Shown here piece after piece: positions 44,001-53,172 of a DNA stretch of 64,000 nucleotides. The stretch is from contig JAWUZG010001099.1 in assembly GCA_036785705.1 (NCBI GenBank), forward strand, positions 1-64,000, written 5' to 3'. Below the pieces are notes generated by a model. It worked only from the letters and a program-made list of their open reading frames with translations, had not been told where the DNA came from and did not search any database. The translations under genes and the position numbers were made by a program. The DNA is from Acanthornis magna (lineage: Eukaryota > Chordata > Aves > Passeriformes > Acanthizidae). The first letter of the stretch is position 1, and the number at the start of each line of letters is the position of its first letter.

Positions 44001-47000
44001 TCTATTTTATTTTGTTGGGGTATTTTATTTTATTGGGGTATATTTTTTATACTTTTTATTTTAAGGAGATATTTTATTTTATTTTATTTTATTTTATTTT
44101 ATTTTATTTTATTTTATTTTATTTTATTTTATTTGGGTATTTTATTTTCCTGGGGTATTTTTAATATTTTTTAAGGGAATATTTTATTTTTTTGGGTTAT
44201 TTAATTTTATTGGGGTTTTTTTAATACTTTTTATTTTAAGGAGATATTTTATTTTATTTGGGTATTTTATTTTACTGGGGTATCTATTTTATTTTATTGG
44301 GGTATTTAATTTTATTGGGGTATTTTTTATACTTCTTTTTTAAAGGAGATATTTTATTTTATTGGGGTATTTTACTTATTGGGGTATCTATTTTATTTTA
44401 TTGGGATATTTTATTTTATTGGGGTATATTATTTTATTGGGATATCTATTTTATTTTATTGGTGTATTTTGTTTCCCTGGGGTATTTTCCTGGGATATTT
44501 TATTTCACTGGGGTATTTTTAATACCAGGGTATTTTATTTTACCGGAAAATATTTTATTTCATTGGGGTATTTTATTTTACTGGAAAATACTTTGTTTTA
44601 TTGATGTATTTTTAACACTGGGATATTTTATTGGGGTATTTTTTATATTGGGATATTTTATTTTATTGCTCTATTTTTAACACTGGGATATTTTATTGGG
44701 ATTCTTTTTTATATTGGGATATTTTATTTTAATGCTCTATTTTTAACACTGGGATATTTTACTGGGATTCTTTTTTATATTGGGATATTTTATTTTATTG
44801 CCGTATTTTTAATACTAGGATATTTTACTGGGGTTCTTTTTTATATTGAGATATTTTATTTTAATGCCATATTTTTAACACTGAGGCATTTTATTTTAAT
44901 GCCATATTTTTAACACCGGGATATTTTATTTTATTGCCGTATTTTTAATGCTGGGCTATTTTATTTTTTTCTCCCCATTTTTCCCGTTTTCCCGCAGGAA
45001 TCTCCACGGGAATCCCATTCCGGTTCTGGTCCCCCGCGCTCTTCGTGGCGCTGGCGCTGCTCGCGCTCTTCGTCGCCTACCGCCGGAAAAAGGGCAAAGG
45101 TCAGATCCCAAAAAACCCCAAAACTGCCAGAAATTCCCAAAAATATCCAGAGGTCACCACCCCAAAAAATCCAGAAATCACAACCTCAAAAGATTCAGAA
45201 ATTACCCAAAATATCCAGAAATCACGACCCCAAAAGATTCAGAAATTACCCAAAATATTCAGAGGTCACAGCCCAAAAAATCCAGAAATCACAACCCCAA
45301 AAGATCCAGAAATGCCCAAAAAATATCCAGAGGTCACAGCCCCTAAAAAATTAAAAATTCACAACTCCAAAAGATCCAGAAATTCCCCAAAATATCCAGA
45401 GGTCACCACCCCAAAAAAATCCAGAAATCACAACCCCAAAAGATTCCGAAATTACCCAAAATATCCAGAAATCACAACCCCAAAATTTCCAGAAATCACG
45501 ACCCCAAAAGATTCAGAAATGCCCCAAAATATCCAGAGGTCACCACCCCATAAAAACCCAGAAATCACAACCCCAAAATTTCCAGAAATCACAACCCCAA
45601 AATTTCCAGAGGCCACAACCCCAAAAGATCCAGAAATGCCCCCAAATATCCAGAGGCCACAGCCCAAAAATATCCAGAAATTCCCAAAAATATCCAGAGG
45701 TCACCACCCCAAAAAATGCAGAAATCACAACCCCAAAAGATCCAGAAATTCCCCAAAATATCCAGAGGTCACAGCCCCAAAAAATAAAAAAATCACGACC
45801 CCAAAAGATCCAGAAATGCCCCCAATTTGGGGTTTTCCCAATGGGATTTCCCAAGGTTTTGGGGTTTTTCCCAATGGGATTTTCCAAGGTTTTTCCCCAT
45901 GGGATTTCCCAAGGTTTTTCCAAGGTTTTTCCAATGGGATTTTCCGGGGTTTTTCCCAATGGGACTTCCCAAGGTTTTGGGGTTTTTCCCAATGGGATTT
46001 TCCGGGGTTTTCCCAATGGGATTTCCCTAGGTTTTGGGGTTTTCCCATGGGATTTTCCAAGGTTTTGGGGTTTTTCCCCGTGGGATTTCCCAAGGTTTTG
46101 GGGTTTTTCCAATGGGATTTTCCAAGGTTTTTCCAATGGGATTTCCCAAGGTTTTTCCCAATGGGATTTTCCGGGGTTTTTCCCAATGGGATTTCCCAAG
46201 GTTTTGGGGTTTTTCCCAATGGGATTTTCCAAGGTTTTGGGGCTTTTCCAATGGGATTTTCCAAGGTTTTTCCCAATGGGATTTTCCAAAGGTTTTGGGT
46301 TTTTTCAATGGGATTTTCCGGGGTTTTTCCCAATGGGATTTCCCAAAGGTTTTGGGGTTTTCCCATGGGATTTTCCCAAGTTTTTGGTCTCTCCGGTCAC
46401 AGGGATTCGGAACGGGGCCGTGAGCGGCAGCGACTCCTCAGGTGAGCTGGGGTTAATGGGGGATTTATTTTATTGGGATTTTTATATTTTATTGGGGTAT
46501 TTATTTTATTGGGATATTTTATTGGGGTATTTATTTTATTGAGATATTTTATTTTATTTTATTGGGGTATCTATTTTATTGGGGTATTGTATTTTATTGG
46601 GATATTTTATTTTACTGGGGTATGTATTTTATTTTATTGCGGTATTTTATTGGGGTAACTATTTTATTTTATTTTATTTTATTTTATTTTATTTTATTTT
46701 ATTTTATTTTATTTTATTGAGGTATCTATTTTATTTTATTGGGATTTTTTTGGGGGGGTATCTATTTTATTGGGATGTTTTATTTTTTGGGGTATCTATT
46801 TTATTTTATTTTATTGCATTGGGGTATCTATTTTATTTTATTGGGGTATTGTATTTTATTGGGGTATCTCTTTAATTTTATTGGGAGATTTTTTTTGGGT
46901 ATTTTATTTTATTGGGGTATTGTATTTTATTGGGATATTTTATTTTACTGGGGTATGTATTTTATTTTATTGTGATATTTTATTGTGGCAACTATTTTAT

Positions 47001-48638
47001 TTTTTGGGGGTATTTTATTTTATTGGGGTATTCATTTTATTTTATTGGGATATTTAATTTTATTACGGTATCCATTTTATTTTATTGGGATATTTTATTG
47101 TATTGGGAATCTACTTTATTTTATTGAGGTATCTGTTATATTTTATTTTATTGTATTGGGGTACCTACTTTATTTTATTTTATTTTATTTTATTTTATTT
47201 TATTTTATTTTATTTTATTTTATTTTATTGGGGTATCTTTTATTTTATTGGGGTATTTATTTAATTGAGATATTTAATTTTATTGGAGTAACTATTTTAT
47301 TTCATTGGGGTATTGTATTTTATTGGGATATTTTATTTTACTGGGGTATGTATTTTATTTTATTGGGATATTTTATTTTATTGGGGTATTTTATTTTATT
47401 TTATTGGGTTTTTTATTTTTTGGGGGATCTATTTTATTTTATTGGGGTATTGTATTTTATTGGGATATTTTATTTTTTGGGTGTCTATTTTATTTTCTTG
47501 GAGTATTTTATTTTATGGGGTATTTTCTTTTCTTTTCTTTTCTTTTCTTTTCTTTTCTTTTCTTTTCTTTTCTTTTCTTTATTTTATTTTATTTTATTTT
47601 ATTTTGGTATCTATTTTATTTTATCGGAGTATTTTATTTTTTAGGATATCAATTTTATTTTACCGGGATATTTTACTTTCCTGGGATGTTGTGTTTTACT
47701 CGCCATGATGGGAATGGGATTGGGACGATCCCAAAATCCCAAAATCCCAAAATCCATAAATTCCCCTCCCTCTCCCGCAGATTTGGGAGCTCTGGTCCAG
47801 CCCCCGATCCACGACCTCACCCCGAAATTCCCAACCCCGCAGGTGGGAAAAATTCCCGGGAAATTGGGGAAATTCCCAAACCCCACCCACCCCCGTGCCT
47901 CAGTTTCCCCAAAAAATCCCCAAAAAAATCCCACCCTGGAATTCCATGGAATTCCCGCCCCCCTTTATTTTATTTTATTTTTTTTTTTTTCCCCAGGAGG
48001 ATCCCGAGCCCCCCCCGGGCGCGGACCGCAGGGAGAGCACCCTCGGCCCGCCGGACCCCGCCCCCACCCCGGTATTTTCCCGGGAAAAAAGGGGAGAATT
48101 CCCGGGAAAAATGGGAATTCTGGGAAAAAAGGGAATTCTGGGAAAAAGGGAAAATTCCCGGGAAAAAGGGAATTCTGGGAAAAAGGCGGAGAAAGGGGAA
48201 ATTTTTGGGGAAAAAGCGAAATTCTTGGGAAGAAGGGAATTCTTGGGAAAAAGCAAAATTCTTGGGAAAAAGGGAAAATCTTGGGATAAAGCGAATTCCT
48301 GGGGAAAAGGGGAATTCCCGGGAAGAAGGGGGGAAAACGGGGAAATTTTTGGGGAAAAAGAGGAAATTCTTGGGATGAGGGGGAATTTCTGGGAAAAAGA
48401 GAAATTAATGGGGTAAAGGGACAGTTCCCGGGGAAAAGGGAAATTCCTGGGAAAAAGGGGAAAAGGAAAATTCTTGGGATAAAGGAGAATTCCTGGGAAA
48501 AAAGGGAATTCTGGGGAAAAGGGAATTCCTCGGAAAAAGGGACAATTTTTGGGATAAAGGGACAATTTTTGGGAAAAAGGGAATTCCAATCCCGATTTTC
48601 CTCCCCCCCAGCTGGACTCGCCCCCGGGAGGCTCCTGA
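41004..48638 (+). CDS. Gene D: Ig-less mucin-like type I membrane protein
   Basis: Exons: 41004-41058, 43362-43592, 44998-45099, 46403-46441, 47781-47842, 47997-48071, 48612-48638. Together they make exactly 591 bases, 196 codons plus stop, all GT-AG with matching phases. Product: Cys/Leu-rich leader; ectodomain of about 77 residues with a Gly-Ile repeat, three N-glycosylation sites and a Ser/Thr/Pro-rich part; a transmembrane helix at about 105-123 followed by RRKKGK; a Pro-rich tail without any Tyr. No Ig domain is present between leader and stalk. The tail phases (1-1, 1-1, 1-0, 0-0, stop) equal those of gene C, and the gene sits where SLAMF6 lies in mammals, so descent from a SLAM gene that lost its Ig exons and ITSMs is my inference. 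No sequence family is recognised; an unrelated mucin-like protein remains possible. Confidence 0.72.
41059..42300. repeat. GGGGCTGGGGCTGGTCAGT minisatellite with decoy donors
   Basis: About 1.2 kb of 6 to 18 base units. Many contain GTCAGT, identical to the gene D exon 1 donor. Leader-exon copies lie at 41,826-41,880, 42,021-42,074 and about 42,219-42,262; none keeps the ATG. Confidence 0.9.
42305..43330. repeat. (GGAGGA)n purine tract, 1 kb
   Basis: Almost uninterrupted purine strand of GAGGAGGA/GAGGAAGA/GGACAAGG units in gene D intron 1. Long acidic or Ser/Leu-rich open frames here are artefacts. Confidence 0.92.
43362..43592 (+). CDS. Gene D exon 2: glycosylated stalk
   Basis: 231 bases, phase 1-1, after CTCCCAG. 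Encodes EAEPGSGDGDGNGTG, a GATTGG microsatellite read as Gly-Ile repeats, NVTED, then a Thr/Ser/Pro-rich stretch ending NRT. Donor GTGAGT. Confidence 0.72.
43600..43980. repeat. GGGATTTGTCACCATCC minisatellite
   Basis: Private array of 20 to 60 base units in gene D intron 2 (GATTTGTCACCATCCTGGTG and CCCGAGGAGGTGGCACC). Confidence 0.9.
43981..44945. repeat. (TTTTA)n-type array, gene D intron 2
   Basis: AT-rich repeats of TATTTTATTTTATTGGGG, with a clean (ATTTT)n run at about 44,066-44,133. Confidence 0.9.
44998..45099 (+). CDS. Gene D exon 3: transmembrane segment
   Basis: 102 bases, phase 1-1: FRFWSPALFVALALLALFVA, then YRRKKGK. Donor GTCAGA. Confidence 0.82.
45105..45830. repeat. AATATCCAGAGGTCACC minisatellite
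   Basis: Array of about 50 to 60 bases per unit with AGAAATCACAACCCCAAAAG in gene D intron 3. Confidence 0.88.
45830..46395. repeat. CAATGGGATTTCCCAAGG minisatellite
   Basis: Second array of intron 3, unit about 30 bases, up to the exon 4 acceptor region. Confidence 0.9.
46403..46441 (+). CDS. Gene D exon 4: juxtamembrane tail
   Basis: 39 bases, phase 1-1 (IRNGAVSGSDSS), equivalent in place and phase to gene C exon 6. Donor GTGAGC. Confidence 0.68.
46465..47700. repeat. (TTTTA)n/(TTTTC)n array, gene D intron 4
   Basis: TATTTTATTGGGGTATC units with clean (ATTTT)n runs at about 46,652-46,716 and 47,171-47,228 and a (TTTTC)n run at about 47,524-47,580. Confidence 0.9.
47781..47842 (+). CDS. 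Gene D exon 5: tail
   Basis: 62 bases, phase 1 to 0, DLGALVQPPIHDLTPKF. Corresponds in phase to the first ITSM exon of gene C but has no Tyr. Donor GTGGGA. Confidence 0.68.
47997..48071 (+). CDS. Gene D exon 6: Pro-rich tail
   Basis: 75 bases, phase 0-0, EDPEPPPGADRRES and more Pro. Corresponds in phase to the second ITSM exon of gene C but has no Tyr. Donor GTATTT. Confidence 0.68.
48075..48600. repeat. GGGAAAAAGGGAATTC minisatellite
   Basis: Private array of gene D intron 6, unit about 15 to 20 bases. Confidence 0.88.
48612..48638 (+). CDS. Gene D exon 7: C terminus and stop
   Basis: LDSPPGGS followed by TGA, after CCCCCCCAG. Phase 0 start, as for gene C exon 9. Confidence 0.7.
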   Translation: MDSPPGGS

Positions 48639-48793
48639 GGGTCCCTGGCGTGAGGAACAGCCCAAGAAATTTGGGATTTTATCCCAAAAAAAGCCTCGGA
48701 ATTTCTCCGCCGGGAATTTCTCAGCCCCAAAAATCCCAAAATCCTCGTCCCCACAAACCCCAAACTCTTCTCCCCGCGGCTCCCCTGAGCCAA

Positions 48794-48799
48794 AATAAA
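48794..48799 (+). terminator. Poly(A) signal of gene D
   Basis: AATAAA followed by a poly-A stretch at 48,803-48,818, about 155 bases after the stop codon. Well placed for the 3' end of gene D. Confidence 0.7.
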
Positions 48800-48829
48800 T
48801 TAAAAAAAAAAAAAAAAAGTCAAAACGAG

Positions 48830-48840
48830 TTTATTTTATT
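48830..48840 (-). terminator. VANGL2: Poly(A) signals, likely VANGL2 3' end
   Basis: Two overlapping AATAAA hexamers on the minus strand (TTTATT at 48,830-48,835 and 48,835-48,840). They lie 4 kb beyond the VANGL2 stop and about 31 bases from the oppositely oriented gene D signal. A nearer VANGL2 site is not excluded. Confidence 0.55.
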
Positions 48841-49859
48841 TTTTTAAAAAATTGTACAATTTTAGTTCCTCTATGAAAAAAAACAAACCAAAAAACCAAA
48901 ATAAAATTAGAAAAAAAAAAACAACCGAACACCAACGGAAAAAAAAATTCCTACCACTGCCGGAAGGCTCCGATCCACTGCCAAAAACCGGGAAAAATCC
49001 AAGCTTTTTTTTCTTTTTTATATATTAAAAACCATTAATTTTACATTTTACAACTTTCTACAGGCATGCACAAAGGTCTCGGCTCTGCGGGAAAACAAAA
49101 AATCCAAACCCAACCCCAAAAACGGAACCGAAAAAGAGATTTTTTAATCTCCCAAAATTCCCGGAAAATCCCTCCCTCCCCGGGGGTGATCCATCCGTGG
49201 GTTTTTTCTGAGGAAAATGCCCCAAAATTGAAGGATTTGGGGAAAAAATTCCGATCCTTCGGCCCCAAAAATGTTGGGAGGGGTGAAATTCCCGAAAAAA
49301 TGGGGATTTTCTGGGATTTGGGATGGATTCCCCATGGGCCTTCCCCCGGCCCCAAATTCGCCCTTTTTAGTGCTTTTTTAGGATAAAATCGCCCCAAAAT
49401 CCGACCCCAAAATTCCTCCCCGGGATGAAATTCGGAACTTCCGACCCCGCGAGGGATGGAGGCGGAATCTGGGAAAAAAATGGGGAAAAATTGGGGCGAA
49501 AGTGGAGGAAAAATGGGGAAAAAATGGTGGAAAAATGGGGAAAAATGGGGGGGAAATGGGGGAAAATATGGGGAAAAAATGGGGGGAAAAATGGGGAAAA
49601 AATTGGGGAAAAATCGGGCCAAAAATGGGAAAAAATTCCAAATCGATCCGTGAGGTATTTATGACCTTAAAAAAAAAAAAGGGAGAAGGTAAAAAAAAAA
49701 AAAAAGAGGTTTTTGTATCCCGATCCCCTCAGGAGCAGCAAAATCCACGGAAAAGAAGAAAAAAAAACCCAAACCCAACCCTTGGCTTCTCCAAAAAAAC
49801 CCAAAACCCAATTTCCACTCGTTCTTCCTAAAAAAAAAAATAAAAAAAAACCACAGGAG

Positions 49860-50965
49860 ATTTTCCATCAGATCCCGGAGGTGATCCCAAAATCCTTGAC
49901 ACCCATCCCAAAAAAAAATTAAATAAAATTCCATTGGGATGAGAATTCCATGGGAATTTTTCCATCAGATCCTGGAGGTGATCCCAAAATCCTTTGCCCC
50001 CAATCCCAAAAAAAAAAAAAATTTAAAAAATTCCTCAGGATGAGAATTCCGCAGGAATTTTTCCGTCGGATCCCGGAGGTGATCCCAAAATCCTTCGCCC
50101 CCACATCCCAAAAAAAAAAAAAAAAAATTTAAAAGAATTCCGTGGGATGAAAAGTCCGGTGGGGTTCAAGGCCAGAGCCCCCAAAACCACGGGAATGTTT
50201 CCGTCGGATCCCAGAGGTGATCCCAAAATCCTTTTGCCCCAATCCCAAAAATAAAATTAAATAAAATTCCGTCGGGATGAGAATTCCACGGGAATTTTTC
50301 CGTCGGATCCCAGAGGTAATCCCAAAATCCTTTTGCCCCAATCCCCCAAAAAAAAAAAATAAAATTCCTGTCAGGATGAAAATTCCACAGGAATTTTTCC
50401 GTCGGATCCTGGAGGTGATCCCAAAATCCTTCACCCCAATCCCCAAAAAAAAAAAAATTTAAAAGAAATCCGTGGGATGAAAAGTCCGCTGGGGTTTAAG
50501 GCCAGAGCCCCCAAAACCACGGGAATTTTTCCATCGGATCCTGGCGGTGATCCCTAAATCCTTTTGCCCAAATCCCAAAAAAAAAAAAAAAAAAATTAAA
50601 AAAAATTCCGTCGGGATGAGAATTCCACGGGAATTTTTCCGTCGGATCCCAGAGGTAATCCCAAAATCCTTCGCCCCCATCCCCCAAAAAATAAAAAATA
50701 AAATTCCTGTCAGGATGAAAATTCCGCAGGAATTTTTCCGTCGGATCCCGGAGGTGATCCCAAAATCCTTCACCCCAATCCCCAAAAAAAAAAAAAATTT
50801 TTAAAAATTCCGTGGGATGAAAGGTCCGCTGGGGTTTAAGGCCAGAGCCCCCCAAAACTGCGGGAATTTTTCTGTCGGATCCCGGAGGTGATCCCAAAAT
50901 CCTTTTGCCCCAATCCCAAAAAAAAAAAAAATTTAAAGAAATTCCGTGGGATGAAAAGTCCGCTG
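49860..50965. repeat. About 100-bp tandem repeat in VANGL2 3' region
   Basis: About ten copies of a unit with GGAATTTTTCCGTCGGATCC, GAGGTGATCCCAAAATCCTT and a poly-A stretch. Some copies carry an extra CCGCTGGGGTTTAAGGCCAG block. Confidence 0.88.
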
Positions 50966-51054
50966 GGGTTTAAGGCCAGAGCCAGGACAATTGTCCAGGA
51001 GGGAGCGCCAGGCCCGAGGGACCCCGAGCTGCTCCCAGACGCTGGTGAAGGAGG

Positions 51055-51575
51055 AAATTCGGGAATTCCTGGGATTTGGGAATTCCTGGATTTGGGAATT
51101 CTTGGAATTCGGGAATTCCTGGAATTTGGGAATTCCTGGAGTCGTCAGGGAGTTGGGAGTTCTTGGAATTCGGGAATTCCTGGAATTATTAGGGAGTTGG
51201 GAATTCCTGGGGTTCAGAATTCGGGAATTCCTGGAATCGTCAGGGAGTTGGGAATTGTTGGAATTTGGGAATTTCTGGAATTTGGAATTCAGGAATTCTC
51301 GGGATTCGGAATTCGGGAATTCCTGGAATCATCAGGGAATTGGGAATTGTCGGAATTTGGGAATTTCTGAAATTCGGAATTTGGGAATTTCTGGAATTCG
51401 GAATTTGGGAATTCCTGGGGTTCAGAATTCGGGAATTCCTGGAATCGTCAGGGAGTTGGGAATTTTCAGAATTTGGGAATTCCTGGAGTTCTTAGGGAGT
51501 TGGGAATTCCTGGGGTTCGGAATTCGGGAATTCCTGGAATCGTCAGGGAGTTGGGAATTGTCGGAATTAGCCCTT
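51055..51575. repeat. GGGAATTCCTGGAAT minisatellite
   Basis: About 15-base units with interspersed CGTCAGGGAGTTGGGAATT. Confidence 0.88.
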
Positions 51576-51599
51576 GAGTTGCGGCACGGCCGTGCCGGG

Positions 51600-52870
51600 G
51601 GAGACTCTCCGGAGGAGCCAAATTCGGATCTTTGTCGCCAGAGGAGCCAAATTCAGACCCAGAGGGAGCCGGAGGAGCCAAATTCGGATCTTTGGAGCTG
51701 GATGGGATCTGGAGGAGCCAAATTCAGAGCTGGAGGGACCCAGAGGAGCCAAATTTGGAACTTCGGAGCTGGAGGAGCCAAATTTGGAGCTGGAGGTGTC
51801 TGGAGAAGCCAAATTTGGAGGTGGAGTGATCTGGAAGAGCCAAATTTGGAGGTGGAGTGATCCGGAAGAGCCAAATTTGGAGCTGGAGGTGTCTGGAAGT
51901 GACAAATTTGGAGCTTCAGAGCCAGAGGAGCCAAATTTGGACGTGCAGAGACCTGGAGGAGCCAAATTTGGACCTGCAGGGATCTGGAAGAGCCAAATTT
52001 GGAGGTGGAGTGATCCAGAGGAGCCAAATTTGGATCTTTGGAGCCGAATTTGGAACTTCAGAGCTGGAGAGATCCAGAGGAGCCAAATTCAGAGCCAGGG
52101 TGACCTGGAGGAGCCAAATTCAGATCTTTGGAGCCGGATGGGATCCAGAGGAGCCAAATTCGGAGCCAGAGGGACCCAGAGGAGCAAAATTCGGAGCCAG
52201 AGGAGCAAAATTTGGATCTTTGTCAGGAGATGGGATCCGGGAGAGCCAAATTTGAAGCCAGAGGGATCCAGAAGAGCCAAATCTGGACCTGGATGGATCC
52301 AGAAGATCCAAATTCGGATCCAAAGGGATCAGGAGGAGCCAAATCTGGACTCAGGGAGATCCAGAGGAGCCAAATTTGAAGCCAGGGAGATCCAGAGGAG
52401 CGAAATCTGGACCCGGAGGGATCCGGGAAGATCCAAATTCGGATCCAGAGGGATTGAGAGGAGCCCAATCCGGACCCGGATGGATCCAGAAGATCCAAAT
52501 TCAGACCCAGAGGGATTCGGAGGAGCCAAATTCGGATTCAGAGGAGCCAAATTCGGACTCAGATGATCCAGAGGAGCCAAATTCAGACCCGGATGGATCC
52601 AGAAGATCCAAATTCAGATCCAGAGGGATCCAGAAGAACCAAATCTGGACCCGGAGGGATTTGGAGGAGCCACATTCGGACTCAGATGATCCAGAGGAGC
52701 CCAATGTGGACCTGGATGGATCCAGAAGATCCAAATTCAGACCCAGAGGGATTCGGAGGAGCCAAATTCAGATTCAGAGGAGCCAAATTCAGACTCAGAT
52801 GATCCAGAGGAGCCCAATCTGGACCCGGATGGATCCAGAAGATCCAAACTCGGATCCGGAGGGATCCAGA
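51600..52870. repeat. GAGGAGCCAAATTTGGA minisatellite
   Basis: About 1.3 kb of 17 to 45 base units (CAGAGGAGCCAAATTTGGA, then ATGGATCCAGAAGATCC variants), ending 40 bases from the VANGL2 stop codon. Confidence 0.9.
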
Positions 52871-52911
52871 AGAACCCAACCCCAGCCCTCCCCCCGGGCA
52901 AGGTCCGTCCC

Positions 52912-53172
52912 TCACACCGACGTCTCCGACTGCAGCCTCATGATGAACTTGTGCGATTTGGGGTCCACGAACTCCTCGGAGAGCTTGAAGAAAGGAATCT
53001 TCTTGGCCGACACCACCAGGCTGAAGTCCTGGCGCTTGAGCACGAAGACGGCGCCGTCGCGGAGGCCGCTGGTCACCGGCTCCTCGCTCAGCAGCGTCCA
53101 CTGCTTGGCCAGCCAGCGCTCGCGGTGGTACTGGATGGTGGGGCCGGCCGTCAGGTAGCGCTCCAGGAACGC
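52912..53172 (-). CDS. VANGL2: VANGL2 last coding exon
   Basis: Residues about 436-521. Starts AFLERYL after CCCCAG; contains [23 protein letters not shown] and the terminal ETSV PDZ-binding motif, then TGA (52,912-52,914). Confidence 0.97.
   Translation of the reverse strand, partial: AFLERYLTAGPTIQYHRERWLAKQWTLLSEEPVTSGLRDGAVFVLKRQDFSLVVSAKKIPFFKLSEEFVDPKSHKFIMRLQSETSV

Larger units (their letters stand above)
48841..52911 (-). other. VANGL2: Putative VANGL2 3' UTR, largely minisatellite
   Basis: No exon is seen between the VANGL2 stop and 48,840. 48,841-49,100 is AT-rich unique sequence with a 16-base palindrome, AAAATTGTACAATTTT, at 48,847-48,862. Most of the rest is tandem repeat (separate entries). 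UTR status is inferred from the poly(A) signal position and the long 3' UTR known for VANGL2. Confidence 0.5.
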
